Counted from the stretch's first letter, positions 23,491 through 34,917 are shown. The stretch is 64,000 nt of DNA from Dendrobium chrysotoxum (GCA_019925795.1 CM034300.1:36319591-36383590), one strand, 5' to 3'. Program-made: numbers and translations. The notes: a model not told the origin generated them from the letters alone.

Positions 23491-23867
23491 CTTTTTCAAC
23501 CGGGGTTCTCTTTTTTTCTCATGGCGCTCCATCACGGCCTACTGAACCCCGGCAATGCTCGCTCGGCGCGCATCGGGCGAAGAAACCCTCATCGTGGGAC
23601 CCCTGAAGGGGAACGGCATGTCCAAGGATTCGGCCGCGCGGTAATCGCGATAACTTTCTGCCGAGGATTCCGTTTCGGCCTTATGACCCCATTCCGGAAT
23701 GCTTTTTCAGAGCCGGAGGTGGCGCCGATGTGCCAAAGGCCCATCGGACGGGCTTGCGCAGCCGAACAGCGCAGTTTCGGTCCCCTACGGTCCGCCGGAA
23801 TGAAGACGCCCCCAAATCCCCGTTCAGCCGGAGTCTACTTAATTATATTTTGAGACCATATTACTAC

Positions 23868-23986
23868 GGGTGCGACCATACCAGCACCAGTGCACCGGAT
23901 CCCATCAGAACTCCGCAGTTAAGCGTGCTTGGGCGAGAGTAGTACTAGGATGGGTGACCTCCTGGGAAGTCCTCGTGTTGCACCCC
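23868..23986 (+). rRNA. 5S rRNA: 5S rRNA, copy 49
   Basis: Consensus gene and spacer; 496-bp unit. Confidence 0.97.
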
Positions 23987-24363
23987 CTTTTTCAACCGGG
24001 GTTCTCTTTTTTTCTCATGGCGCTCCATCACGGCCTACTGAACCCCGGCAATGCTCGCTCGGCGCGCATCGGGCGAAGAAACCCTCATCGTGGGACCCCT
24101 GAAGGGGAACGGCATGTCCAAGGATTCGGCCGCGCGGTAATCGCGATAACTTTCTGCCGAGGATTCCGTTTCGGCCTTATGACCCCATTCCGGAATGCTT
24201 TTTCAGAGCCGGAGGTGGCGCCGATGTGCCAAAGGCCCATCGGACGGGCTTGCGCAGCCGAACAGCGCAGTTTCGGTCCCCTACGGTCCGCCGGAATGAA
24301 GACGCCCCCAAATCCCCGTTCAGCCGGAGTCTACTTAATTATATTTTGAGACCATATTACTAC

Positions 24364-24482
24364 GGGTGCGACCATACCAGCACCAGTGCACCGGATCCCA
24401 TCAGAACTCCGCAGTTAAGCGTGCTTGGGCGAGAGTAGTACTAGGATGGGTGACCTCCTGGGAAGTCCTCGTGTTGCACCCC
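24364..24482 (+). rRNA. 5S rRNA: 5S rRNA, copy 50, 495-bp unit
   Basis: The C-run at the gene's 3' end has four C instead of five, so the T5 terminator begins directly after the 119-nt gene. It is the first length change in the array. The lost base lies at or just beyond the mature 3' end, so the RNA is probably unaffected. Confidence 0.96.
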
Positions 24483-24858
24483 TTTTTCAACCGGGGTTCT
24501 CTTTTTTTCTCATGGCGCTCCATCACGGCCTACTGAACCCCGGCAATGCTCGCTCGGCGCGCATCGGGCGAAGAAACCCTCATCGTGGGACCCCTGAAGG
24601 GGAACGGCATGTCCAAGGATTCGGCCGCGCGGTAATCGCGATAACTTTCTGCCGAGGATTCCGTTTCGGCCTTATGACCCCATTCCGGAATGCTTTTTCA
24701 GAGCCGGAGGTGGCGCCGATGTGCCAAAGGCCCATCGGACGGGCTTGCGCAGCCGAACAGCGCAGTTTCGGTCCCCTACGGTCCGCCGGAATGAAGACGC
24801 CCCCAAATCCCCGTTCAGCCGGAGTCTACTTAATTATATTTTGAGACCATATTACTAC

Positions 24859-24977
24859 GGGTGCGACCATACCAGCACCAGTGCACCGGATCCCATCAGA
24901 ACTCCGCAGTTAAGCGTGCTTGGGCGAGAGTAGTACTAGGATGGGTGACCTCCTGGGAAGTCCTCGTGTTGCACCCC
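24859..24977 (+). rRNA. 5S rRNA: 5S rRNA, copy 51
   Basis: Consensus gene and spacer; 496-bp unit. Confidence 0.97.
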
Positions 24978-25354
24978 CTTTTTCAACCGGGGTTCTCTTT
25001 TTTTCTCATGGCGCTCCATCACGGCCTACTGAACCCCGGCAATGCTCGCTCGGCGCGCATCGGGCGAAGAAACCCTCATCGTGGGACCCCTGAAGGGGAA
25101 CGGCATGTCCAAGGATTCGGCCGCGCGGTAATCGCGATAACTTTCTGCCGAGGATTCCGTTTCGGCCTTATGACCCCATTCCGGAATGCTTTTTCAGAGC
25201 CGGAGGTGGCGCCGATGTGCCAAAGGCCCATCGGACGGGCTTGCGCAGCCGAACAGCGCAGTTTCGGTCCCCTACGGTCCGCCGGAATGAAGACGCCCCC
25301 AAATCCCCGTTCAGCCGGAGTCTACTTAATTATATTTTGAGACCATATTACTAC

Positions 25355-25473
25355 GGGTGCGACCATACCAGCACCAGTGCACCGGATCCCATCAGAACTC
25401 CGCAGTTAAGCGTGCTTGGGCGAGAGTAGTACTAGGATGGGTGACCTCCTGGGAAGTCCTCGTGTTGCACCCC
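25355..25473 (+). rRNA. 5S rRNA: 5S rRNA, copy 52
   Basis: Consensus gene and spacer; 496-bp unit, the last before rough block 1. Confidence 0.97.
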
Positions 25474-25850
25474 CTTTTTCAACCGGGGTTCTCTTTTTTT
25501 CTCATGGCGCTCCATCACGGCCTACTGAACCCCGGCAATGCTCGCTCGGCGCGCATCGGGCGAAGAAACCCTCATCGTGGGACCCCTGAAGGGGAACGGC
25601 ATGTCCAAGGATTCGGCCGCGCGGTAATCGCGATAACTTTCTGCCGAGGATTCCGTTTCGGCCTTATGACCCCATTCCGGAATGCTTTTTCAGAGCCGGA
25701 GGTGGCGCCGATGTGCCAAAGGCCCATCGGACGGGCTTGCGCAGCCGAACAGCGCAGTTTCGGTCCCCTACGGTCCGCCGGAATGAAGACGCCCCCAAAT
25801 CCCCGTTCAGCCGGAGTCTACTTAATTATATTTTGAGACCATATTACTAC

Positions 25851-25969
25851 GGGTGCGACCATACCAGCACCAGTGCACCGGATCCCATCAGAACTCCGCA
25901 GTTAAGCGTGCTTGGGCGAGAGTAGTACTAGGATGGGTGACCTCCTGGGAAGTCCTCGTGTTGCACCCC
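25851..25969 (+). rRNA. 5S rRNA: 5S rRNA, copy 53, 493-bp unit
   Basis: Gene intact. The spacer has lost one C (GAAACCTC, about 26064), one G (GAAGGGAACGG, about 26085) and one T (GGATCGG, about 26105), and has a C-to-T change at a CpG (26297). Confidence 0.96.
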
Positions 25970-26343
25970 CTTTTTCAACCGGGGTTCTCTTTTTTTCTCA
26001 TGGCGCTCCATCACGGCCTACTGAACCCCGGCAATGCTCGCTCGGCGCGCATCGGGCGAAGAAACCTCATCGTGGGACCCCTGAAGGGAACGGCATGTCC
26101 AAGGATCGGCCGCGCGGTAATCGCGATAACTTTCTGCCGAGGATTCCGTTTCGGCCTTATGACCCCATTCCGGAATGCTTTTTCAGAGCCGGAGGTGGCG
26201 CCGATGTGCCAAAGGCCCATCGGACGGGCTTGCGCAGCCGAACAGCGCAGTTTCGGTCCCCTACGGTCCGCCGGAATGAAGACGCCCCCAAATCCCTGTT
26301 CAGCCGGAGTCTACTTAATTATATTTTGAGACCATATTACTAC

Positions 26344-26462
26344 GGGTGCGACCATACCAGCACCAGTGCACCGGATCCCATCAGAACTCCGCAGTTAAGC
26401 GTGCTTGGGCGAGAGTAGTACTAGGATGGGTGACCTCCTGGGAAGTCCTCGTGTTGCACCCC
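26344..26462 (+). rRNA. 5S rRNA: 5S rRNA, copy 54
   Basis: Consensus gene and spacer; 496-bp unit inside rough block 1. Confidence 0.97.
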
Positions 26463-26839
26463 CTTTTTCAACCGGGGTTCTCTTTTTTTCTCATGGCGCT
26501 CCATCACGGCCTACTGAACCCCGGCAATGCTCGCTCGGCGCGCATCGGGCGAAGAAACCCTCATCGTGGGACCCCTGAAGGGGAACGGCATGTCCAAGGA
26601 TTCGGCCGCGCGGTAATCGCGATAACTTTCTGCCGAGGATTCCGTTTCGGCCTTATGACCCCATTCCGGAATGCTTTTTCAGAGCCGGAGGTGGCGCCGA
26701 TGTGCCAAAGGCCCATCGGACGGGCTTGCGCAGCCGAACAGCGCAGTTTCGGTCCCCTACGGTCCGCCGGAATGAAGACGCCCCCAAATCCCCGTTCAGC
26801 CGGAGTCTACTTAATTATATTTTGAGACCATATTACTAC

Positions 26840-26958
26840 GGGTGCGACCATACCAGCACCAGTGCACCGGATCCCATCAGAACTCCGCAGTTAAGCGTGC
26901 TTGGGCGAGAGTAGTACTAGGATGGGTGACCTCCTGGGAAGTCCTCGTGTTGCACCCC
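26840..26958 (+). rRNA. 5S rRNA: 5S rRNA, copy 55, 495-bp unit
   Basis: Gene intact, followed by one extra C. The spacer has lost a C in the 12-bp palindrome (ATTCGGAAT) and another in the C5 run before AAATCCCC. Confidence 0.96.
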
Positions 26959-27334
26959 CCTTTTTCAACCGGGGTTCTCTTTTTTTCTCATGGCGCTCCA
27001 TCACGGCCTACTGAACCCCGGCAATGCTCGCTCGGCGCGCATCGGGCGAAGAAACCCTCATCGTGGGACCCCTGAAGGGGAACGGCATGTCCAAGGATTC
27101 GGCCGCGCGGTAATCGCGATAACTTTCTGCCGAGGATTCCGTTTCGGCCTTATGACCCCATTCGGAATGCTTTTTCAGAGCCGGAGGTGGCGCCGATGTG
27201 CCAAAGGCCCATCGGACGGGCTTGCGCAGCCGAACAGCGCAGTTTCGGTCCCCTACGGTCCGCCGGAATGAAGACGCCCCAAATCCCCGTTCAGCCGGAG
27301 TCTACTTAATTATATTTTGAGACCATATTACTAC

Positions 27335-27453
27335 GGGTGCGACCATACCAGCACCAGTGCACCGGATCCCATCAGAACTCCGCAGTTAAGCGTGCTTGGG
27401 CGAGAGTAGTACTAGGATGGGTGACCTCCTGGGAAGTCCTCGTGTTGCACCCC
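27335..27453 (+). rRNA. 5S rRNA: 5S rRNA, copy 56, minor spacer alleles
   Basis: Gene intact. The spacer has A at offset +239 (GAAGGGAAACGG), GGACGCGCGG for GGCCGCGCGG, and CAGGCC at the A/G site, which looks like the G allele with one G missing. 495-bp unit. Confidence 0.96.
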
Positions 27454-27829
27454 CTTTTTCAACCGGGGTTCTCTTTTTTTCTCATGGCGCTCCATCACGG
27501 CCTACTGAACCCCGGCAATGCTCGCTCGGCGCGCATCGGGCGAAGAAACCCTCATCGTGGGACCCCTGAAGGGAAACGGCATGTCCAAGGATTCGGACGC
27601 GCGGTAATCGCGATAACTTTCTGCCGAGGATTCCGTTTCGGCCTTATGACCCCATTCCGGAATGCTTTTTCAGGCCGGAGGTGGCGCCGATGTGCCAAAG
27701 GCCCATCGGACGGGCTTGCGCAGCCGAACAGCGCAGTTTCGGTCCCCTACGGTCCGCCGGAATGAAGACGCCCCCAAATCCCCGTTCAGCCGGAGTCTAC
27801 TTAATTATATTTTGAGACCATATTACTAC

Positions 27830-27949
27830 GGGTGCGACCATACCAGCACCAGTGCACCGGATCCCATCAGAACTCCGCAGTTAAGCGTGCTTGGGCGAGA
27901 GTAGTACTAGGATGGGTGACCTCCTGGGAAAGTCCTCGTGTTGCACCCC
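27830..27949 (+). rRNA. 5S rRNA: 5S rRNA, copy 57, one extra A
   Basis: 120 nt: an extra A in the GGGAAAGTCC stretch (about 27931) just after box C. The spacer lacks one C near 28279, so the unit is still 496 bp. If real, the insertion lies in the 3' part of the RNA; it may be a homopolymer error. Confidence 0.92.
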
Positions 27950-28325
27950 CTTTTTCAACCGGGGTTCTCTTTTTTTCTCATGGCGCTCCATCACGGCCTA
28001 CTGAACCCCGGCAATGCTCGCTCGGCGCGCATCGGGCGAAGAAACCCTCATCGTGGGACCCCTGAAGGGGAACGGCATGTCCAAGGATTCGGCCGCGCGG
28101 TAATCGCGATAACTTTCTGCCGAGGATTCCGTTTCGGCCTTATGACCCCATTCCGGAATGCTTTTTCAGAGCCGGAGGTGGCGCCGATGTGCCAAAGGCC
28201 CATCGGACGGGCTTGCGCAGCCGAACAGCGCAGTTTCGGTCCCCTACGGTCCGCCGGAATGAAGACGCCCCCAAATCCCGTTCAGCCGGAGTCTACTTAA
28301 TTATATTTTGAGACCATATTACTAC

Positions 28326-28444
28326 GGGTGCGACCATACCAGCACCAGTGCACCGGATCCCATCAGAACTCCGCAGTTAAGCGTGCTTGGGCGAGAGTAG
28401 TACTAGGATGGGTGACCTCCTGGGAAGTCCTCGTGTTGCACCCC
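28326..28444 (+). rRNA. 5S rRNA: 5S rRNA, copy 58, 497-bp unit
   Basis: Gene intact; the downstream T7 run is T8. Confidence 0.96.
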
Positions 28445-28822
28445 CTTTTTCAACCGGGGTTCTCTTTTTTTTCTCATGGCGCTCCATCACGGCCTACTGA
28501 ACCCCGGCAATGCTCGCTCGGCGCGCATCGGGCGAAGAAACCCTCATCGTGGGACCCCTGAAGGGGAACGGCATGTCCAAGGATTCGGCCGCGCGGTAAT
28601 CGCGATAACTTTCTGCCGAGGATTCCGTTTCGGCCTTATGACCCCATTCCGGAATGCTTTTTCAGAGCCGGAGGTGGCGCCGATGTGCCAAAGGCCCATC
28701 GGACGGGCTTGCGCAGCCGAACAGCGCAGTTTCGGTCCCCTACGGTCCGCCGGAATGAAGACGCCCCCAAATCCCCGTTCAGCCGGAGTCTACTTAATTA
28801 TATTTTGAGACCATATTACTAC

Positions 28823-28941
28823 GGGTGCGACCATACCAGCACCAGTGCACCGGATCCCATCAGAACTCCGCAGTTAAGCGTGCTTGGGCGAGAGTAGTAC
28901 TAGGATGGGTGACCTCCTGGGAAGTCCTCGTGTTGCACCCC
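28823..28941 (+). rRNA. 5S rRNA: 5S rRNA, copy 59, 498-bp unit, G allele
   Basis: Gene intact. The spacer has GGCCCGCGCGG (+1 C), G at the A/G site and a C6 run (+1). Confidence 0.96.
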
Positions 28942-29320
28942 CTTTTTCAACCGGGGTTCTCTTTTTTTCTCATGGCGCTCCATCACGGCCTACTGAACCC
29001 CGGCAATGCTCGCTCGGCGCGCATCGGGCGAAGAAACCCTCATCGTGGGACCCCTGAAGGGGAACGGCATGTCCAAGGATTCGGCCCGCGCGGTAATCGC
29101 GATAACTTTCTGCCGAGGATTCCGTTTCGGCCTTATGACCCCATTCCGGAATGCTTTTTCAGGGCCGGAGGTGGCGCCGATGTGCCAAAGGCCCATCGGA
29201 CGGGCTTGCGCAGCCGAACAGCGCAGTTTCGGTCCCCTACGGTCCGCCGGAATGAAGACGCCCCCCAAATCCCCGTTCAGCCGGAGTCTACTTAATTATA
29301 TTTTGAGACCATATTACTAC

Positions 29321-29439
29321 GGGTGCGACCATACCAGCACCAGTGCACCGGATCCCATCAGAACTCCGCAGTTAAGCGTGCTTGGGCGAGAGTAGTACTA
29401 GGATGGGTGACCTCCTGGGAAGTCCTCGTGTTGCACCCC
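29321..29439 (+). rRNA. 5S rRNA: 5S rRNA, copy 60, 497-bp unit
   Basis: Gene intact; one C inserted in the spacer (TTCGGCTCCCC, near 29730). Confidence 0.96.
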
Positions 29440-29817
29440 CTTTTTCAACCGGGGTTCTCTTTTTTTCTCATGGCGCTCCATCACGGCCTACTGAACCCCG
29501 GCAATGCTCGCTCGGCGCGCATCGGGCGAAGAAACCCTCATCGTGGGACCCCTGAAGGGGAACGGCATGTCCAAGGATTCGGCCGCGCGGTAATCGCGAT
29601 AACTTTCTGCCGAGGATTCCGTTTCGGCCTTATGACCCCATTCCGGAATGCTTTTTCAGAGCCGGAGGTGGCGCCGATGTGCCAAAGGCCCATCGGACGG
29701 GCTTGCGCAGCCGAACAGCGCAGTTTCGGCTCCCCTACGGTCCGCCGGAATGAAGACGCCCCCAAATCCCCGTTCAGCCGGAGTCTACTTAATTATATTT
29801 TGAGACCATATTACTAC

Positions 29818-29936
29818 GGGTGCGACCATACCAGCACCAGTGCACCGGATCCCATCAGAACTCCGCAGTTAAGCGTGCTTGGGCGAGAGTAGTACTAGGA
29901 TGGGTGACCTCCTGGGAAGTCCTCGTGTTGCACCCC
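29818..29936 (+). rRNA. 5S rRNA: 5S rRNA, copy 61, four spacer indels
   Basis: Gene intact. The spacer has two insertions (AACCCCCGGC; GGCCGGCGCGG) and two deletions (GTGGACCCC; CTACTTATTAT). They cancel, giving a 496-bp unit. The last one shortens the upstream element of the next gene by one A. Confidence 0.95.
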
Positions 29937-30313
29937 CTTTTTCAACCGGGGTTCTCTTTTTTTCTCATGGCGCTCCATCACGGCCTACTGAACCCCCGGC
30001 AATGCTCGCTCGGCGCGCATCGGGCGAAGAAACCCTCATCGTGGACCCCTGAAGGGGAACGGCATGTCCAAGGATTCGGCCGGCGCGGTAATCGCGATAA
30101 CTTTCTGCCGAGGATTCCGTTTCGGCCTTATGACCCCATTCCGGAATGCTTTTTCAGAGCCGGAGGTGGCGCCGATGTGCCAAAGGCCCATCGGACGGGC
30201 TTGCGCAGCCGAACAGCGCAGTTTCGGTCCCCTACGGTCCGCCGGAATGAAGACGCCCCCAAATCCCCGTTCAGCCGGAGTCTACTTATTATATTTTGAG
30301 ACCATATTACTAC

Positions 30314-30432
30314 GGGTGCGACCATACCAGCACCAGTGCACCGGATCCCATCAGAACTCCGCAGTTAAGCGTGCTTGGGCGAGAGTAGTACTAGGATGGG
30401 TGACCTCCTGGGAAGTCCTCGTGTTGCACCCC
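30314..30432 (+). rRNA. 5S rRNA: 5S rRNA, copy 62, minor spacer alleles
   Basis: Gene intact. The spacer has A at +239, A at +287 (TTTCAGCCGAGG) and CAGGCC at the A/G site. 495-bp unit. This is one of the two fullest carriers of the minor haplotype, with the unit at 40208. Confidence 0.95.
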
Positions 30433-30808
30433 CTTTTTCAACCGGGGTTCTCTTTTTTTCTCATGGCGCTCCATCACGGCCTACTGAACCCCGGCAATGC
30501 TCGCTCGGCGCGCATCGGGCGAAGAAACCCTCATCGTGGGACCCCTGAAGGGAAACGGCATGTCCAAGGATTCGGCCGCGCGGTAATCGCGATAACTTTC
30601 AGCCGAGGATTCCGTTTCGGCCTTATGACCCCATTCCGGAATGCTTTTTCAGGCCGGAGGTGGCGCCGATGTGCCAAAGGCCCATCGGACGGGCTTGCGC
30701 AGCCGAACAGCGCAGTTTCGGTCCCCTACGGTCCGCCGGAATGAAGACGCCCCCAAATCCCCGTTCAGCCGGAGTCTACTTAATTATATTTTGAGACCAT
30801 ATTACTAC

Positions 30809-30927
30809 GGGTGCGACCATACCAGCACCAGTGCACCGGATCCCATCAGAACTCCGCAGTTAAGCGTGCTTGGGCGAGAGTAGTACTAGGATGGGTGACC
30901 TCCTGGGAAGTCCTCGTGTTGCACCCC
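30809..30927 (+). rRNA. 5S rRNA: 5S rRNA, copy 63
   Basis: Gene intact. The spacer has GGCCGCCGCGG (+1) and CAGGCC (-1), for a 496-bp unit. Confidence 0.95.
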
Positions 30928-31304
30928 CTTTTTCAACCGGGGTTCTCTTTTTTTCTCATGGCGCTCCATCACGGCCTACTGAACCCCGGCAATGCTCGCT
31001 CGGCGCGCATCGGGCGAAGAAACCCTCATCGTGGGACCCCTGAAGGGGAACGGCATGTCCAAGGATTCGGCCGCCGCGGTAATCGCGATAACTTTCTGCC
31101 GAGGATTCCGTTTCGGCCTTATGACCCCATTCCGGAATGCTTTTTCAGGCCGGAGGTGGCGCCGATGTGCCAAAGGCCCATCGGACGGGCTTGCGCAGCC
31201 GAACAGCGCAGTTTCGGTCCCCTACGGTCCGCCGGAATGAAGACGCCCCCAAATCCCCGTTCAGCCGGAGTCTACTTAATTATATTTTGAGACCATATTA
31301 CTAC

Positions 31305-31423
31305 GGGTGCGACCATACCAGCACCAGTGCACCGGATCCCATCAGAACTCCGCAGTTAAGCGTGCTTGGGCGAGAGTAGTACTAGGATGGGTGACCTCCT
31401 GGGAAGTCCTCGTGTTGCACCCC
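31305..31423 (+). rRNA. 5S rRNA: 5S rRNA, copy 64, 497-bp unit
   Basis: Gene intact, followed by one extra C before the T5 run. Near the end of its spacer a C has become G (ATTAGTAC), at -4 of the next gene. Confidence 0.96.
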
Positions 31424-31801
31424 CCTTTTTCAACCGGGGTTCTCTTTTTTTCTCATGGCGCTCCATCACGGCCTACTGAACCCCGGCAATGCTCGCTCGG
31501 CGCGCATCGGGCGAAGAAACCCTCATCGTGGGACCCCTGAAGGGGAACGGCATGTCCAAGGATTCGGCCGCGCGGTAATCGCGATAACTTTCTGCCGAGG
31601 ATTCCGTTTCGGCCTTATGACCCCATTCCGGAATGCTTTTTCAGAGCCGGAGGTGGCGCCGATGTGCCAAAGGCCCATCGGACGGGCTTGCGCAGCCGAA
31701 CAGCGCAGTTTCGGTCCCCTACGGTCCGCCGGAATGAAGACGCCCCCAAATCCCCGTTCAGCCGGAGTCTACTTAATTATATTTTGAGACCATATTAGTA
31801 C

Positions 31802-31920
31802 GGGTGCGACCATACCAGCACCAGTGCACCGGATCCCATCAGAACTCCGCAGTTAAGCGTGCTTGGGCGAGAGTAATACTAGGATGGGTGACCTCCTAGG
31901 AAGTCCTCGTGTTGCACCCC
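31802..31920 (+). rRNA. 5S rRNA: 5S rRNA, copy 65, two gene substitutions
   Basis: 119 nt with G-to-A at gene 75 (31876) and G-to-A at gene 97 (31898). The second is the last base of box C. The spacer is also altered: GGCAAATGC (+1), GGCAAGTCC (T to A), GGCCCCGCGCGG (+2), TTTCAGCC (A at +287) and TTTCCGG (+1), giving 500 bp. Because substitutions accompany the indels, this copy may be truly diverged. Confidence 0.93.
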
Positions 31921-32301
31921 CTTTTTCAACCGGGGTTCTCTTTTTTTCTCATGGCGCTCCATCACGGCCTACTGAACCCCGGCAAATGCTCGCTCGGCGC
32001 GCATCGGGCGAAGAAACCCTCATCGTGGGACCCCTGAAGGGGAACGGCAAGTCCAAGGATTCGGCCCCGCGCGGTAATCGCGATAACTTTCAGCCGAGGA
32101 TTCCGTTTCCGGCCTTATGACCCCATTCCGGAATGCTTTTTCAGAGCCGGAGGTGGCGCCGATGTGCCAAAGGCCCATCGGACGGGCTTGCGCAGCCGAA
32201 CAGCGCAGTTTCGGTCCCCTACGGTCCGCCGGAATGAAGACGCCCCCAAATCCCCGTTCAGCCGGAGTCTACTTAATTATATTTTGAGACCATATTACTA
32301 C

Positions 32302-32420
32302 GGGTGCGACCATACCAGCACCAGTGCACCGGATCCCATCAGAACTCCGCAGTTAAGCGTGCTTGGGCGAGAGTAGTACTAGGATGGGTGACCTCCTGGG
32401 AAGTCCTCGTGTTGCACCCC
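32302..32420 (+). rRNA. 5S rRNA: 5S rRNA, copy 66
   Basis: Consensus gene and spacer; first of five clean units between the rough blocks. Confidence 0.97.
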
Positions 32421-32797
32421 CTTTTTCAACCGGGGTTCTCTTTTTTTCTCATGGCGCTCCATCACGGCCTACTGAACCCCGGCAATGCTCGCTCGGCGCG
32501 CATCGGGCGAAGAAACCCTCATCGTGGGACCCCTGAAGGGGAACGGCATGTCCAAGGATTCGGCCGCGCGGTAATCGCGATAACTTTCTGCCGAGGATTC
32601 CGTTTCGGCCTTATGACCCCATTCCGGAATGCTTTTTCAGAGCCGGAGGTGGCGCCGATGTGCCAAAGGCCCATCGGACGGGCTTGCGCAGCCGAACAGC
32701 GCAGTTTCGGTCCCCTACGGTCCGCCGGAATGAAGACGCCCCCAAATCCCCGTTCAGCCGGAGTCTACTTAATTATATTTTGAGACCATATTACTAC

Positions 32798-32916
32798 GGG
32801 TGCGACCATACCAGCACCAGTGCACCGGATCCCATCAGAACTCCGCAGTTAAGCGTGCTTGGGCGAGAGTAGTACTAGGATGGGTGACCTCCTGGGAAGT
32901 CCTCGTGTTGCACCCC
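32798..32916 (+). rRNA. 5S rRNA: 5S rRNA, copy 67
   Basis: Consensus gene and spacer; 496-bp unit. Confidence 0.97.
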
Positions 32917-33293
32917 CTTTTTCAACCGGGGTTCTCTTTTTTTCTCATGGCGCTCCATCACGGCCTACTGAACCCCGGCAATGCTCGCTCGGCGCGCATC
33001 GGGCGAAGAAACCCTCATCGTGGGACCCCTGAAGGGGAACGGCATGTCCAAGGATTCGGCCGCGCGGTAATCGCGATAACTTTCTGCCGAGGATTCCGTT
33101 TCGGCCTTATGACCCCATTCCGGAATGCTTTTTCAGAGCCGGAGGTGGCGCCGATGTGCCAAAGGCCCATCGGACGGGCTTGCGCAGCCGAACAGCGCAG
33201 TTTCGGTCCCCTACGGTCCGCCGGAATGAAGACGCCCCCAAATCCCCGTTCAGCCGGAGTCTACTTAATTATATTTTGAGACCATATTACTAC

Positions 33294-33412
33294 GGGTGCG
33301 ACCATACCAGCACCAGTGCACCGGATCCCATCAGAACTCCGCAGTTAAGCGTGCTTGGGCGAGAGTAGTACTAGGATGGGTGACCTCCTGGGAAGTCCTC
33401 GTGTTGCACCCC
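33294..33412 (+). rRNA. 5S rRNA: 5S rRNA, copy 68
   Basis: Consensus gene and spacer; 496-bp unit. Confidence 0.97.
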
Positions 33413-33789
33413 CTTTTTCAACCGGGGTTCTCTTTTTTTCTCATGGCGCTCCATCACGGCCTACTGAACCCCGGCAATGCTCGCTCGGCGCGCATCGGGC
33501 GAAGAAACCCTCATCGTGGGACCCCTGAAGGGGAACGGCATGTCCAAGGATTCGGCCGCGCGGTAATCGCGATAACTTTCTGCCGAGGATTCCGTTTCGG
33601 CCTTATGACCCCATTCCGGAATGCTTTTTCAGAGCCGGAGGTGGCGCCGATGTGCCAAAGGCCCATCGGACGGGCTTGCGCAGCCGAACAGCGCAGTTTC
33701 GGTCCCCTACGGTCCGCCGGAATGAAGACGCCCCCAAATCCCCGTTCAGCCGGAGTCTACTTAATTATATTTTGAGACCATATTACTAC

Positions 33790-33908
33790 GGGTGCGACCA
33801 TACCAGCACCAGTGCACCGGATCCCATCAGAACTCCGCAGTTAAGCGTGCTTGGGCGAGAGTAGTACTAGGATGGGTGACCTCCTGGGAAGTCCTCGTGT
33901 TGCACCCC
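33790..33908 (+). rRNA. 5S rRNA: 5S rRNA, copy 69
   Basis: Consensus gene and spacer; 496-bp unit. Confidence 0.97.
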
Positions 33909-34285
33909 CTTTTTCAACCGGGGTTCTCTTTTTTTCTCATGGCGCTCCATCACGGCCTACTGAACCCCGGCAATGCTCGCTCGGCGCGCATCGGGCGAAG
34001 AAACCCTCATCGTGGGACCCCTGAAGGGGAACGGCATGTCCAAGGATTCGGCCGCGCGGTAATCGCGATAACTTTCTGCCGAGGATTCCGTTTCGGCCTT
34101 ATGACCCCATTCCGGAATGCTTTTTCAGAGCCGGAGGTGGCGCCGATGTGCCAAAGGCCCATCGGACGGGCTTGCGCAGCCGAACAGCGCAGTTTCGGTC
34201 CCCTACGGTCCGCCGGAATGAAGACGCCCCCAAATCCCCGTTCAGCCGGAGTCTACTTAATTATATTTTGAGACCATATTACTAC

Positions 34286-34404
34286 GGGTGCGACCATACC
34301 AGCACCAGTGCACCGGATCCCATCAGAACTCCGCAGTTAAGCGTGCTTGGGCGAGAGTAGTACTAGGATGGGTGACCTCCTGGGAAGTCCTCGTGTTGCA
34401 CCCC
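34286..34404 (+). rRNA. 5S rRNA: 5S rRNA, copy 70
   Basis: Consensus gene and spacer; last clean unit before rough block 2. Confidence 0.97.
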
Positions 34405-34781
34405 CTTTTTCAACCGGGGTTCTCTTTTTTTCTCATGGCGCTCCATCACGGCCTACTGAACCCCGGCAATGCTCGCTCGGCGCGCATCGGGCGAAGAAAC
34501 CCTCATCGTGGGACCCCTGAAGGGGAACGGCATGTCCAAGGATTCGGCCGCGCGGTAATCGCGATAACTTTCTGCCGAGGATTCCGTTTCGGCCTTATGA
34601 CCCCATTCCGGAATGCTTTTTCAGAGCCGGAGGTGGCGCCGATGTGCCAAAGGCCCATCGGACGGGCTTGCGCAGCCGAACAGCGCAGTTTCGGTCCCCT
34701 ACGGTCCGCCGGAATGAAGACGCCCCCAAATCCCCGTTCAGCCGGAGTCTACTTAATTATATTTTGAGACCATATTACTAC

Positions 34782-34900
34782 GGGTGCGACCATACCAGCA
34801 CCAGTGCACCGGATCCCATCAGAACTCCGCAGTTAAGCGTGCTTGGGCGAGAGTAGTACTAGGATGGGTGACCTCCTGGGAAGTCCTCGTGTTGCACCCC
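34782..34900 (+). rRNA. 5S rRNA: 5S rRNA, copy 71, first terminator deleted
   Basis: Gene intact, but 10 bp are missing just after it: the C-run is followed by TTGG and then the T7 tract (34911-34917). The T5 terminator is gone, so transcripts would end at T7 if at all, with a 3' extension of roughly 10 nt. Later in the spacer two bases (AC) are inserted near 35197 and two C-runs are longer by one. 490-bp unit. Confidence 0.94.
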
Positions 34901-34917
34901 CTTGGTTCTCTTTTTTT
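34901..34917 (+). terminator. Altered termination region after copy 71
   Basis: Only TT follows the C-run; the next T-run is T7 at 34911-34917. A 10-bp deletion has removed most of the T5 run and part of the adjoining CAACCGG stretch. Confidence 0.7.

Larger units (their letters stand above)
556..24363 (+). repeat. Homogenised block: 48 essentially identical 496-bp units
   Basis: Gene starts run from 556 to 23868 at exactly 496-bp steps, and I saw no base difference among these units. The next unit (24364) differs by one missing C, and the two after it are again consensus. Only the A allele at offset +339 occurs here, unlike in the right-hand block. Confidence 0.9.
25851..32301 (+). repeat. 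Rough block 1: units with scattered single-base indels
   Basis: Thirteen units of 493-500 bp. Most changes are one-base gains or losses in runs of C, G, A or T. Minor alleles at offsets +239, +287 and +339 first appear here. Gene bodies are mostly intact; the copy at 27830 has one extra A and that at 31802 has two substitutions. Real divergence and consensus error cannot be told apart from sequence alone. Confidence 0.85.

Noticed and set aside
28990..29268. Minus-strand frames of 60-96 codons at 26.0-46.6 kb
   Set aside because: They appear only in units with indels, lie opposite the spacer, and have no conserved start or domain.
30064..30744. 226-codon frame spanning two units
   Set aside because: Produced by single-base indels in the unit at 29818 joining two frames; it crosses a whole 5S gene.
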